From: Treponema medium
GTDB taxonomy: Bacteria > Spirochaetota > Spirochaetia > Treponematales > Treponemataceae
DNA length: 64,000 nucleotides
Assembly (NCBI RefSeq): GCF_017161265.1
Contig: NZ_CP031393.1
Coordinates: 744,001 to 808,000 of the forward strand
Direction: 5' to 3'
The notes beneath the pieces are model-generated. The model did no database searches. It was not told the DNA's origin and saw nothing but the letters and a program-made list of their open reading frames with translations. Below are positions 8,450 through 18,320 of the stretch, one piece after another. A program made the translations under genes and the position numbers. Positions within the stretch are counted from its first letter, which is position 1, and the number at the start of each line of letters is the position of its first letter.

Positions 8450-10954
8450 TTAGAAGCCTGCGAGACAACAAACCCGAATATTAATGTACTTGAGAGTGCT
8501 GTCCACGTAGCCGACACTGAAATGTACGTACCAAGCGTAATTATTGTTGAGGGAACACCGCGACGACGACCAATACCATGAAGTACCGAGGCTTGAATCA
8601 GCATAGCTGCTGTTCTGCTCACGTATCTTTGCAAGGCTTTCATTGATTGACTCTCTGTTTTTGTACACTTCGCACAGCTCTGCAAGGCTCGGCATATACC
8701 ATGCGAAGTTTATACCGCCCAGCTGTGCAGCATACTGCGTGTTATACTGATCTACCCAGTGGAACGCCGGATAATTCGTTGCTGCATCCGCTGATCCTGC
8801 AGGATCTACTGCCTTGATATATTCCCAGTTATCACTGCCGTCCGTGTCTCCGGTAAACGCTGCCGTTTCGGCAGCTCCGTTTCCCGTCTGACTAGGTCTA
8901 CAAATAATCCCTTCAAACATCGTCTTGTAGCCGGTGCTGCCATCCTTTGCCCATACAAGGTCGCTGCCGCTTGTATGCAGCGCAATCATACGCGGTACTC
9001 CATAGCTATTAGAACCGCAGATAATCGCAACCGGCGGATTGCTTGAGTCTATCGTATAGCCACCTTTATCAACGAGTGTTTTATCTGCAAGTACAATTTT
9101 GCCGACATCATAGCCGGTATAGTCCTTTACACTGATCGTTCCTGTGTTGCTTGCCGTGCCGCACATTACCGTAACGGGATACTCTCCAGCACTATACGGA
9201 CAGGTTACCTCCGCTGTTGCCGTTGTATCATTTACAACTGTAAAGTTTGTTATGCTAGCATCGCTTCCGCTAAAGCTTGCCCCCGGCGCGGTAAAGTTTT
9301 TTCCTTTAATCGTTACCGGCAGCTTATTGTCAGCGTAAGAAGTTCCTGCCTTCGGTATACTGACGCTCGTAATTTCAGGAGCACCGTACAGCTGCAGCTG
9401 TGCAGTCTCCGTTTGTTTATTTCCCTTAAAGAACACCGCCACCGTGTATTCGCCGATTACAGAAGGCAGACCGGTAAGCTCTGCGGTAAACATCGTTTCA
9501 TTTCCCTCTTTTTCGTCTACCGTTACTGTACTAACCTCAGTTCCGTCTGAATTAAACAACGTTATCTTTGTTTCACCGCGGATATCAAAGTTGGTTCCCG
9601 TTACCGCTACACTGACCTTCGTTGCACTACCGAGTTTGAGTTTATCAGGCGTAAGCACTATATTACTAACCTTTGCAGGAGCTGAAACGATAAAAGAAGC
9701 CGTAGCGGCGGCAGGAGTGGTGCTGTTGACGATTGCCTTTACGGTGTACCTTGTGCCTTCATCGGTAGGATAAAACGGTACCGGCGCTTGAACAATTGCC
9801 GTTGCCTTATTGTTCAGTGCATTGATGACAGCATCTACCGATGCTTCAGCCATGCCGCCATCTTTCTTGACCTGCACTTTCAGACTGGTAAGCTTGTCAA
9901 AATTGCTTCCGCTTACCGTTACTGTAATATTTCGGTCGGTTTGAACCGTATCAAAGTGCGTGCGGGTAAGCATTACCGCTGTTATTTCAGCTGTTTCAGT
10001 TGCCTTTACGGTTGTTTCTACAGGGGTACCGGTATTGCCGACATCATCTTTTGCTGTTACCGCGATGGTGTATGTACTGTCATCCGGTGCAATATCGGAA
10101 ATTTCATAGCTGGTTTTATCTTTTGTAAGCTCTACCGGGGTTTCGCTTCCTGTCCCTTTTTTCCAGCTCAAGGTAAGTCCCGCAAAATCGCTGTCTGGAG
10201 GATTCTGCCAGTTCACTGTGATTTTTTTACTACTACTAGAATAGCTTACCGTCAAACTGCTTACCGACGCCGGCGGGGTTTTATCGATGTTTTCAATTTT
10301 GATTGTTTCTACCTCACGCCGTCCTTCGTTGTCCAATACCGCGACCGAATAGATACCGTTCTCATTGACCGGAAAGCTATTGCCGCTTACCGCCGTTCCG
10401 CTTGCAAAGATATCGTTTGCACTGTGTACACCTTTCACCCATTTTGCTTCTTTTATGGAAGTGCTTGAGGCAACCGTTACCGTAACACTGCCGTTTGTTT
10501 TGGTTTCCTTTCTAGGATTTTGCGTCAGGGTAATGGTCATCACAGCGCCGACAGGTTGAGTGGTAACCGTTGTACTTATTCCGTCTTTGCTCTTATTCAG
10601 CGCTTTGTCGATCGTTCTAACCGTAACGATATATGCGGTATCGGCGTCCAGTCCGGTAACGATATAACTGCCGTCGCTCCCCTTTTCCGCGGGGATGCAT
10701 ACGGATGATACAACCGTTTTATCCGCTTTTTGTACCGTAATTTCTACTTGGTACAAGTCTTCATCACCGGAGTTTTTCCAGCTTAAACTTATCTTGCCGT
10801 TTCCGGCAGTTGCTTCAAGCGCCGTAACCTCCGCAGGCGGCGTGGTGTCCTTAGCCGGCTGCGGAGGTGTAACATTTTGATTACAGCCGACCGCTAAAAT
10901 AAAACCAGCCGCTACCGCAAGTAGTGCCGCTCTTTTAAAAAAATGTATATTCAT
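8450..10954 (-). CDS. Large surface lipoprotein with Fn3 and IPT/TIG domains and a DUF1566-like C-terminus
   Basis: An 834-residue protein. Start 10954 gives a classic lipoprotein signal (MNIHFFKRAALLAVAAGF then ILAVGC, lipobox AVGC), with GGGAG upstream. Domains in order: Fn3-like repeats at about 35-120 and 225-310 (TPPAEVTALEATAGNGKISL; TPPASVSSLTVSYSSSSKKI), then three Ig-like IPT/TIG-type repeats (VMLTRTHFDTVQTDRNITVT; NIVLTPDKLKLGSATKVSVA; VSIPKAGTSYADNKLPVTIK), and a C-terminal ~200-residue domain with YMPSLAELCEVY and SWYWSSSR, the signature of DUF1566/Lcl-type domains. Likely exported and tethered to the outer surface; probable adhesin-like or carbohydrate-contacting role, but unproven. 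Confidence 0.85.
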   Translation of the reverse strand: MNIHFFKRAALLAVAAGFILAVGCNQNVTPPQPAKDTTPPAEVTALEATAGNGKISLSWKNSGDEDLYQVEITVQKADKTVVSSVCIPAEKGSDGSYIVTGLDADTAYIVTVRTIDKALNKSKDGISTTVTTQPVGAVMTITLTQNPRKETKTNGSVTVTVASSTSIKEAKWVKGVHSANDIFASGTAVSGNSFPVNENGIYSVAVLDNEGRREVETIKIENIDKTPPASVSSLTVSYSSSSKKITVNWQNPPDSDFAGLTLSWKKGTGSETPVELTKDKTSYEISDIAPDDSTYTIAVTAKDDVGNTGTPVETTVKATETAEITAVMLTRTHFDTVQTDRNITVTVSGSNFDKLTSLKVQVKKDGGMAEASVDAVINALNNKATAIVQAPVPFYPTDEGTRYTVKAIVNSTTPAAATASFIVSAPAKVSNIVLTPDKLKLGSATKVSVAVTGTNFDIRGETKITLFNSDGTEVSTVTVDEKEGNETMFTAELTGLPSVIGEYTVAVFFKGNKQTETAQLQLYGAPEITSVSIPKAGTSYADNKLPVTIKGKNFTAPGASFSGSDASITNFTVVNDTTATAEVTCPYSAGEYPVTVMCGTASNTGTISVKDYTGYDVGKIVLADKTLVDKGGYTIDSSNPPVAIICGSNSYGVPRMIALHTSGSDLVWAKDGSTGYKTMFEGIICRPSQTGNGAAETAAFTGDTDGSDNWEYIKAVDPAGSADAATNYPAFHWVDQYNTQYAAQLGGINFAWYMPSLAELCEVYKNRESINESLAKIREQNSSYADSSLGTSWYWSSSRCSLNNNYAWYVHFSVGYVDSTLKYINIRVCCLAGF

Positions 10955-11322
10955 GTATAAATTCTCCCGTATGTGTGATAATTCATAATTCATAATTCAT
11001 AATTCATAATTCTTAATTCTTAATTTATTTACGGGCGCTAACTGCTATCGAACCATACGGCCTGCCGTGAATTACGGTACAGGGCGGAGTGGAATTTATA
11101 ATTAATTATGAATTCATAATTCATAATTAATAATTGAGTAGGAACAAGTATTGCGGAATCTTGGGAATAGGGAACGTATTTTGCAGTTTCTGTTCTTAAT
11201 GCAACCGCTAAGTATGCAGAGATCGCAAAAGGTTTTATATCTGCGGTTTGTTTTTGTGTGTAAAGTGAGAAAAGATTGTCGTATTTATGGAAATTAGATA
11301 AAAAGCCATCTAAATAAAGTTC

Positions 11323-11430
11323 GAGCTGTGAGCTGTGAGCTGTGAGCTGTGAGCTGTGAGCTGTGAGCTGTGAGCTGTGAGCTGTGAGCTGTGAGCTGTG
11401 AGCTGTGAGCTGTGAGCTGTGAGCTGTGAG
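11323..11430. repeat. Tandem 7-bp repeat array, about 15 copies of GAGCTGT
   Basis: The unit GAGCTGT repeats without visible change across 108 bp (about 15.4 units). Such an array is prone to slipped-strand copy-number change. It lies directly downstream (minus strand) of a TTGACA promoter and about 370 bp upstream of the large lipoprotein gene, so copy number could alter its leader. Confidence 0.95.
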
Positions 11431-11431
11431 A

Positions 11432-11459
11432 ATTATGCCGCTACTTGTTATCATGTCAA
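11432..11459 (-). promoter_or_regulatory. Candidate promoter reading into the heptamer array
   Basis: Minus strand TTGACA (11459-11454), a 16-base spacer, and CATAAT (11437-11432). The array begins within two bases of the -10 box, so the transcript would start inside the repeats and continue toward the lipoprotein gene at 10954. Confidence 0.5.
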
Positions 11460-11668
11460 GCCCCTTTTGCAAAAGGCTTACGGAAGGGGGAGACGGTTGG
11501 TACTGCGGTAATTTGATTACACGACTGTACATGTTTATAATTATAGGGCGGAAAGTGTGGAAATGCAAGGACTCGCTTTTGAAAATATACGGTGCATAAA
11601 TTCTTAATTATGAATTCATAATTAAGAATTATCTATGCAGCGCTGCATTTTTTCGGTATGATAGCGGG

Positions 11669-14080
11669 ATGGTCGAATTATTAGCGCCGGCGGGGAATCC
11701 CGAAGCATTGGAAGCTGCGATTGCGGAAGGGGCGGACGCCGTTTATTTAGGTTTAAAGAGCTTTAATGCCCGTATGCGGTCTTCAAACTTTGCGTGGAAT
11801 CAGTTTGAGGCAACGGTTGATGTGCTGCATAAGCGGAATAAGAAAATATATGTTACCGTCAATACGGTTGTAACCGAGAACGAGATGGAGCGGCTCTACC
11901 GGTTTTTGGCATATCTCAACAATGTCGGCCCGGACGGCATTATCGTGCAGGATCTCGGGCTGATTCAAATGGCACACAAACACTTTCCGAATCTCAAGCT
12001 TCACGCCTCAACACAGCTCAATATTGCGAGCGCAAAGGCAGCCAATGCGATGAGCCGCTGGGGGGTGTCGCGGACGGTGCTGGCACGGGAACTGAGCTTG
12101 GAAGAAATCCGCGATGTCCATGCAAACACCTCCTGCGAGCTGGAGGTATTCGTACACGGGGCGCTCTGCGTCAGCGAATCGGGCTTGTGCCTGTTTTCGA
12201 GCTACCTCGGCGGAAAGTCGGCGAACCGCGGGATGTGTACCCAAGCGTGCCGCCGCCTCTACACGGCGCATGAGCCGGAGGGCGACCGGGAAGGCTACTT
12301 TTTCTCTCCGGCGGACTTACAACTCATCGAGTATATCCCCGATTTGATTCAGGCAGGCGTTGCCTCATTTAAAATAGAAGGAAGAATGAAAAGCGCCGAG
12401 TATGTCGGCACGGTGGTATCCGCCTACCGGTATGTCATCGACAACTGGGAAGCCGATAAAAAGGCGGCGGTCGAAACGGGCAAGCGTATTTTAGCAAACG
12501 ACTTTGCACGGAAAAAGACAAGCTATCGCTTTAAAAGCACCCGCGCGGAAGAAGTGCTCAACCCCGATCAGGCGGGCGGCACCGGCATCTACCTCGGCAT
12601 TATCGACGGCATTAAAAAAGGTGCCGTGGAGGAAGTTCCGTTCAAAGACGGTACGAGGGCGGTACACTATGTACAGCTGAAAGACGGACATTATACGCCG
12701 GAAAAAGGCGACTCGGTGCGCATTCATAAGAAGGACGACAGCGGACGCGAAAGCTGGAAAATTCAGGATATAATGGAAAGCAAATCCGGTGCATGGCTGC
12801 AGCTGCCTGCGGATTCCGGCAAAGGCGACAGCGTATACCTCTTGCAAACCAAGGCGATGACCAAACGCTACCCACGTTTGCTGCCTGCCTCGCTCGAAAA
12901 ATACCGCAAACAGCCCAACGACGAAGCCCTGCCGATGTTGACGCTCGAAGCAGGCTTCCCGACGCTCGGCGATACAAACAAGGCTGCGCCCTCAAAATCC
13001 GCATCTACGACACCTGCCGGAGCTGCACTACCGGCGAGATCAACGGCTGCAGCAACCGCACCATCTGCGACACCCGTCAAAAAAAGCCTTGCGAAAAAGC
13101 CTGCGGATATCTTCCCCGAAGGGCTCTACGTTCAGGTTTCTTCCATTGCAGATTTACACACCATCCTTGCGGATAAACCGGTGCGGGTTATTATCAATTT
13201 GAATGAAGACACCTATCCGGCGCTGACTGGACAACAGCCCAATCCGCAGCCGCAAAATCAGCAGCAGGCAAAACCGCTGCCGTTCTCCAAACGGGAAATC
13301 TTTATTTCACTTGATCCCTTTGTGCCGCAGGAACAGGAGCCTATCCTTGCGGAGCAGCTTGAACAGCTAACCGCACAGGGGTATACGCAATTTATCGTGA
13401 ATAATCCGGCGCATATTTCCATGCTCCGCAATAAAAAGAACTTTTTAGTTGCGGGGCCGTACCTGTACACTTTTAACTGCTGGGCTGTTTCGTGGCTGCA
13501 GGAGAACGGCATCTGCGCCTACATTCCTCCCGCCGAAAGCTCTCAGGCGAATATCGAAACGGTGTTTGCGCCGGAGCTGCGCCCGCAGGTACTGCTGCCG
13601 CTTTTTTCGTATTCCGTGCTGTTCAGAATGCGCTTTACGCTGCCGAAAAACTACAACTTCCTCTATTTTTCCGACAAACAGGGCGAGGCATTCAGAGCTT
13701 TTTCTACCCCATCCGCCTCTTTTGTGCTATCCGACAAGCCGTTCTCGGTTGTAGACCGATACCATGCCTTGCAGCATCATCAGTTCTCACGCTTTTTGCT
13801 GGATTTTTCGCATACGAGCGTTGAACGCCGCGCTTATCGGTTTATTTTACAGTCGCTGCGAAACGGTACTCCCCTCCCCGACTCGGTGCGCTTTAACTGG
13901 AAGGAAGGCTTTTACGATCCGCAGCGGGTGGAAGAACTCAAACAGCTGGGACAAAAATCGGCGGCAGAGCGCGGTACCAAACGTTCCGGCGGACGAGCAA
14001 AACCGCCTAAAGGACGTTCACAGAACCGCCGGGATCCCCGAATAACAAGCGGACGGCAGCAGGGCAACAGAAAGCGATAA
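11669..14080 (+). CDS. U32-family peptidase / RlhA-like 23S rRNA hydroxylation protein
   Basis: An 803-residue U32-family protein. The N-terminal domain starts MVELLAPAGNPEALEAAIAE, the hallmark of the family. The conserved Cys cluster is present: VHGALCVSESGLC then NRGMCTQACR. The U32 signature KIEGRMKS follows near residue 238. The C-terminal half carries a low-complexity Ala/Ser/Thr/Lys linker (about 430-475), which separates the two family domains. Members with this layout include RlhA (tRNA/rRNA hydroxylation) and TrhP; which substrate applies here cannot be told by reading. A TATGAT -10-like box ends six bases before the ATG and no ribosome binding site is seen. Confidence 0.85.
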   Translation: MVELLAPAGNPEALEAAIAEGADAVYLGLKSFNARMRSSNFAWNQFEATVDVLHKRNKKIYVTVNTVVTENEMERLYRFLAYLNNVGPDGIIVQDLGLIQMAHKHFPNLKLHASTQLNIASAKAANAMSRWGVSRTVLARELSLEEIRDVHANTSCELEVFVHGALCVSESGLCLFSSYLGGKSANRGMCTQACRRLYTAHEPEGDREGYFFSPADLQLIEYIPDLIQAGVASFKIEGRMKSAEYVGTVVSAYRYVIDNWEADKKAAVETGKRILANDFARKKTSYRFKSTRAEEVLNPDQAGGTGIYLGIIDGIKKGAVEEVPFKDGTRAVHYVQLKDGHYTPEKGDSVRIHKKDDSGRESWKIQDIMESKSGAWLQLPADSGKGDSVYLLQTKAMTKRYPRLLPASLEKYRKQPNDEALPMLTLEAGFPTLGDTNKAAPSKSASTTPAGAALPARSTAAATAPSATPVKKSLAKKPADIFPEGLYVQVSSIADLHTILADKPVRVIINLNEDTYPALTGQQPNPQPQNQQQAKPLPFSKREIFISLDPFVPQEQEPILAEQLEQLTAQGYTQFIVNNPAHISMLRNKKNFLVAGPYLYTFNCWAVSWLQENGICAYIPPAESSQANIETVFAPELRPQVLLPLFSYSVLFRMRFTLPKNYNFLYFSDKQGEAFRAFSTPSASFVLSDKPFSVVDRYHALQHHQFSRFLLDFSHTSVERRAYRFILQSLRNGTPLPDSVRFNWKEGFYDPQRVEELKQLGQKSAAERGTKRSGGRAKPPKGRSQNRRDPRITSGRQQGNRKR

Positions 14081-14125
14081 AAAGATTATTGTTTAATACA
14101 CATGGTATCGAATAAGATCAGCCTT

Positions 14126-15268
14126 CTACCATTCCGAAGCGACGAATAGCCCCGTCTCTTCATCCCGATGCTGTACGATAATCGATGCATCGGGGGCATT
14201 GCGCTCAGCGATCCCCTGCTGTATCAGCGGGTAAAGTTTTTCGTGCGGCTTCTGATTGCGGTACAGGATAAGCAGCAATGCCTCATTTTTGAACGCATCC
14301 ATCATACAAAAATCGCCGTCGCTGTCGCCCGCAACAAGGATGGGAGCTTTCCCGCCATGCCGCGGAGCAATCAACGTCCGTATCGCCTCCGCCTTTCCTT
14401 CCCGCCACGTTTGCGGAATGGAGTAATCCCGCTCATCGGTAAACACGCCATCGACATTCCGCAGCCGCCGTCTGCCGAACACTTGTTCGGGACGGAGGCA
14501 GTAGCCATACGCAGGATTACAGGCAAACACCCGCACGCCGTCCTCCTGCGAGGCGGAGCAGATGTAGGGAGTAATACCGTGTTCTTCAAAGCGGCGGAAC
14601 AGCTCCCGTATTTCCGGCTGTATCCGTATCCCCTTCCGGTACGTTGCGGTAACGACACCGGCTCGCCCTGCCTGCCGCACGGGTGATACAAGCGTGTATT
14701 GTTTTATTTCAGCAGTAAGCGCTTCGGCAATTGTTTTTTCTACGAGCCTATTCAATTCGGGGAGCGTCAATCCCGTGCATACCGATTGAGAAATATCGGT
14801 ATCGCAGACCGTTACCGCATACCGCATCAGCGTCAGAATTTTTGTCTTAAAATCGAGGTATTCCTCGGTTTGCACGACTTCCTCGAGCGGGAGCGTCCCG
14901 TTCAAATGTTGATATGCATGATATAAGAACCGGTAGCGGTCATCCAAATCCGCCGAAAGATCGGCTGCAGTGAGCTGACGCCCTTCGCTATTAAAGCAGC
15001 CGACGAGCGGAATATCCTGCGGAATTTCGTGCCGAATGGTAACGGCAAACTGTTCGGGCGTCAGGTTAAAACAAAGGTGTTCAAGCTGATACAGAAAAAG
15101 ACTATCCTGTATATCGTAGAAGATACAGGTATAATCCCAATCAAAGACGGCATAATTGTCCGCAAAAGCTTTTTCCGCAATCAAGCGTTCCAACCGCAGT
15201 TTGTTCTGCGGATCCCAATTTCCGGTCAATGCCGGTTTATTTGTTTGATCGATTATTTTAGTTGCCAT
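14126..15268 (-). CDS. HAD-superfamily phosphatase
   Basis: A 380-residue haloacid-dehalogenase-superfamily hydrolase. Motif I is FDWDYTCIF (D-x-D-x-T) near residues 42-50 and motif IV is VAGDSDGDFCMMDAF near residue 315. The long cap inserted between them resembles phosphoserine or phosphorylcholine phosphatase-like members. GGAAG lies about nine bases before the ATG. The substrate is unknown. It ends convergently with the U32 gene. Confidence 0.8.
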   Translation of the reverse strand: MATKIIDQTNKPALTGNWDPQNKLRLERLIAEKAFADNYAVFDWDYTCIFYDIQDSLFLYQLEHLCFNLTPEQFAVTIRHEIPQDIPLVGCFNSEGRQLTAADLSADLDDRYRFLYHAYQHLNGTLPLEEVVQTEEYLDFKTKILTLMRYAVTVCDTDISQSVCTGLTLPELNRLVEKTIAEALTAEIKQYTLVSPVRQAGRAGVVTATYRKGIRIQPEIRELFRRFEEHGITPYICSASQEDGVRVFACNPAYGYCLRPEQVFGRRRLRNVDGVFTDERDYSIPQTWREGKAEAIRTLIAPRHGGKAPILVAGDSDGDFCMMDAFKNEALLLILYRNQKPHEKLYPLIQQGIAERNAPDASIIVQHRDEETGLFVASEW

Positions 15269-15393
15269 ATTATATCTTCCGTAAAACTATATGGTTATTT
15301 TATATTTCGAGATGTCTTGCAGAGCAATCACATCGCCCTACTTTTAACAGCCCCGCAGTTTCCGGTACGGTTGTTGTGAGACGTTCGATTATC

Positions 15394-15816
15394 TTATTTA
15401 AGCAGTACCTGTGCGCTGTGCCAGCTCAGTGTCGCGCATTTAATACGAGCAGGCATTTCGGCAAAATAGCTGAGAATCTGCGCATCGCCGAGGCTCTCCA
15501 ATTCTTCCTCGGACTGCGGCTTTCCTGCCATCATGTTAAAAAATACCTCAAGACAATGCTGCGCCTCTTTAACCGTTTTGCCTTTGATTAAATCGATCAG
15601 CATATTGGTGGAAGCGGTTGAAACCGCACAACCGGCGCCTAAAAAAGAAGCGTCCTCAACAATCCCGTCCTTTTGCTTAATCAGCAAAGTTAAATCGTCG
15701 CCGCAGCTGGGGTTATGCCCGCGCTCAATACCGGTCGCTCCGTCCAACTGATGTTTATGTTCCGCTCTCCGCGAATAATCCAATAATGTTTGTTGATATA
15801 CCGTTTCGATGCTCAC
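15394..15816 (-). CDS. sufU: SufU-type iron-sulfur cluster scaffold / sulfur-transfer protein
   Basis: A 140-residue SufU/NifU-N-like protein. The three metal-binding cysteines are in NPSCGDD, GAGCAVS and RIKCATLSW. The insert between the second and third Cys (GKPQSEEELESLGD) is typical of SufU rather than IscU. The start is taken as the GTG at 15816 because GAGGAG lies six bases upstream; an in-frame GTG at 15840 lacks such a site. SufU passes sulfur from SufS to SufBCD. No other suf gene is adjacent. Confidence 0.88.
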   Translation of the reverse strand: MSIETVYQQTLLDYSRRAEHKHQLDGATGIERGHNPSCGDDLTLLIKQKDGIVEDASFLGAGCAVSTASTNMLIDLIKGKTVKEAQHCLEVFFNMMAGKPQSEEELESLGDAQILSYFAEMPARIKCATLSWHSAQVLLK

Positions 15817-16025
15817 GTCCCGCTCCTCTATTGCTATCACCTAAAAGATTCAATCTAAAAAGTTCGGTGATGATTTTACACAAAAGAGTAGCATTAGTAT
15901 AGTAAACAATAGTAATGCAGCATTACCGCAATACAAACTTATTGAAAGATAAATACGCCCAATAAGCTAGCTATGCTTTCACAAAAGGGCTATACGTAAT
16001 CTTAGATAAAAGGAAAAAATTGTTT

Positions 16026-18137
16026 ATGAGTAAATCAAAAGTAAGCAAACGATTCTCACTCTGGAAAAAGCTCGTTCTTATTTTTGGAGCTTTAATCGCT
16101 GTTGCATTAACTATCGAAGGCAGCCTTGCAATTTATACGGCTCGTAAAGCCGTTTCCGAAAAAATTGAAGACCATCTCGCCGATAAAGCAGCTGATATAG
16201 CTTTAATTATAGACGGGAAACTGGGCGCACTCTTTCAATTTATCGAAGGAGTTTCGCGTATGCCTTCTTTAAGGGATAGCTCGCTCTCTCTCCGGCAAAA
16301 GGCTCAAACACTCGCACGTGAAGCAGAAAATCATGAAATCGTAAAAACATTTGCCGTATGTAATATACAAGGAAATTGCTTCGATACGGCTGGAAACGAA
16401 GTTTTTCTCGGCGATAGAGAGTGGTTCATAGCAGCCTCAAAAGGAGCCAATTTTATTACGGAACCTCAACTTACCCGCAAGCTCAATACGATTCAAATCC
16501 TTTTAGCAGTACCGATTAGAGGCGACAATCAAGAAATTATCGGTGTATTATGTGCAACTGTTCCTCCGGAATTTCTATCGCAGCAAATCAACGATATAGT
16601 AATCGGAAAAACAGGAAATTGTTATATCATTGGTAAAACTGGTACTGTCATTGCAAATAATGATTTCTCTTTAGTTCAAAAACAATTCAATGCTATTGAG
16701 GCTGCTAAAGAAAACAGCGAGTACGATTCAATAGCAGTATTTACACAATATATTTTAGATGGCAGCAAAAACGAAATGGGATACTACACCTATAAAGACA
16801 CGTATTACATTGCAACAGCTGCACCTATCGGTATATCAGGATGGTCGGTCATTATCAGAGCGCCGGTTGAAGAGTTTATGGGTACGCTGGATGACCTCCA
16901 ACGAATCATTGGCATCATGGCAACTATCAGTCTAATTATCGCACTAGCTATTGTATATTTCATTGCACGCAATATTATCAAACCAATCAGTAAGGCTGTT
17001 GTAGCGCTGCAGAATATTGCCCAAGGAGAAGGTGATTTAACGGTACGTTTACCGGTAGTGGGTAACGACGAAATTACCGATATGTCGGAATATTTTAATA
17101 AAACAATTGAAAAGATCGGTACGTCAATTCAAACAGTTGGAGAAAACAGCGCTACCATGCAAACTACCGGAAACGAGCTTGCTGAAAATATGAGCGAAAC
17201 AGCAAGTTCGGTAAACCAAATCAGCGCAAACATCGATGGATTAAAACAACAAGCCTTGACGCAAGCGGCAAGCGTTACCGAAACAGCTTCTACCGTCGAA
17301 GAGATTGTCAGAACCATTAAACAACTGAATGCAAGCATCGAAGTACAAGCATCAAGCGTCGCTCAATCTTCCGCATCCGTTGAACAAATGGTTGCCAATA
17401 TTGCCTCTATCGGACAAACACTCGGAAAGACCGATGTAGTCATAAAAGATTTAACATCCGCAACGAATGATGGCAAAGCGACGCTGGTAACCTCGAATAC
17501 TGTAACACAAAAAATTGCCGAAGAATCCGGTTCACTGATGGAAGCCTCAAGCGTTATCCAGCATATTGCCTCACAGACGAATCTGCTTGCAATGAATGCT
17601 GCAATCGAAGCTGCTCATGCAGGAGAGGCAGGCAAGGGTTTTGCCGTAGTCGCAGATGAAATCCGAAAACTCGCAGAAGACTCTGCTATGCAGGGAAAAA
17701 ATATCACTGCAACCTTAAAAACGCTCAGCGCCGAGATTGAAACGCTTTCGGCTTCCTCCAAAACGGTCGAAGAAAAATTCAATGCTATTTTTACGCTTGC
17801 CGAGCAGGTAAAGACAATGAGTGACACACTTACCGCATCGATGAAAGAACAAGAAAACGGCAGTAGAGAAGTTCTCACCGCTATTAAAAATATCAATATG
17901 GTAACAACCGAAGTGCAATCCGGTTCTGAGGAAATGCTGAAAGGCGGCGAAGGGGTTGCGGAAGAAATGTACAAATTGGACAATCTTACCCGCACTATCA
18001 CCGACAGCATGAACGAAATGGCCGCCAGTGCTATTGAAATCAACAATGCAATTCAAGAAGTCAACGCAATTACTCAGAAAAACAAACAAAGCATAGAGAG
18101 CCTCGCTCAAGAGGTTTCTAAATTTAAAACCAATTAG
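16026..18137 (+). CDS. Methyl-accepting chemotaxis protein (Cache-HAMP-MA)
   Basis: A 703-residue chemoreceptor. Membrane helix near residues 15-37, then a periplasmic dCache-like sensor to about 290, a second helix ([20 protein letters not shown]) near 295-315, a HAMP region, and the cytoplasmic signalling domain with its hairpin tip [20 protein letters not shown] near residues 520-540. The sensor module would bind a small ligand, unknown. AGGA lies upstream; the TTG at 16020 is an alternative start. It is closely similar to the receptor at 47656 along the whole length, so the pair are paralogues with diverged sensors. Confidence 0.92.
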   Translation: MSKSKVSKRFSLWKKLVLIFGALIAVALTIEGSLAIYTARKAVSEKIEDHLADKAADIALIIDGKLGALFQFIEGVSRMPSLRDSSLSLRQKAQTLAREAENHEIVKTFAVCNIQGNCFDTAGNEVFLGDREWFIAASKGANFITEPQLTRKLNTIQILLAVPIRGDNQEIIGVLCATVPPEFLSQQINDIVIGKTGNCYIIGKTGTVIANNDFSLVQKQFNAIEAAKENSEYDSIAVFTQYILDGSKNEMGYYTYKDTYYIATAAPIGISGWSVIIRAPVEEFMGTLDDLQRIIGIMATISLIIALAIVYFIARNIIKPISKAVVALQNIAQGEGDLTVRLPVVGNDEITDMSEYFNKTIEKIGTSIQTVGENSATMQTTGNELAENMSETASSVNQISANIDGLKQQALTQAASVTETASTVEEIVRTIKQLNASIEVQASSVAQSSASVEQMVANIASIGQTLGKTDVVIKDLTSATNDGKATLVTSNTVTQKIAEESGSLMEASSVIQHIASQTNLLAMNAAIEAAHAGEAGKGFAVVADEIRKLAEDSAMQGKNITATLKTLSAEIETLSASSKTVEEKFNAIFTLAEQVKTMSDTLTASMKEQENGSREVLTAIKNINMVTTEVQSGSEEMLKGGEGVAEEMYKLDNLTRTITDSMNEMAASAIEINNAIQEVNAITQKNKQSIESLAQEVSKFKTN

Positions 18138-18320
18138 GACTATACCCTAAGCCCCTGACTTCGTTTTAGGGATTAGTTCTGAAACAAAATTTTATTAACC
18201 GAGTTTTTAGAGCTGCCCTATAGTTATTATTTTTATGAAAAAACTTGTTATTGCCCAATGTACACGGAAGTACGGAGGGCAACAACATCATGAGCAGCGG
18301 ATAGAACCGCACAGTCTTAC

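Larger units (their letters stand above)
10955..11668. other. 714-bp intergenic region with AT-rich tandem units and a heptamer array
   Basis: I see no gene I trust here. Bases about 10980-11025 are 9-bp ATAATTCAT-type tandem units. AT-rich inverted units (TTAATTATGAATTCATAATTA-like) recur near 11097-11136 and 11605-11632. The 7-bp array at 11323-11430 and the promoter in front of it are listed separately. A minus-strand open frame spans the array but looks accidental. Confidence 0.6.

Noticed and set aside
11038-11568. Minus-strand open frame with five or more LTAHSSQ repeats
   Set aside because: The repeats are only the translation of the 7-bp array, and the flanks include AT-rich tandem units and no ribosome binding site. 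It looks accidental.
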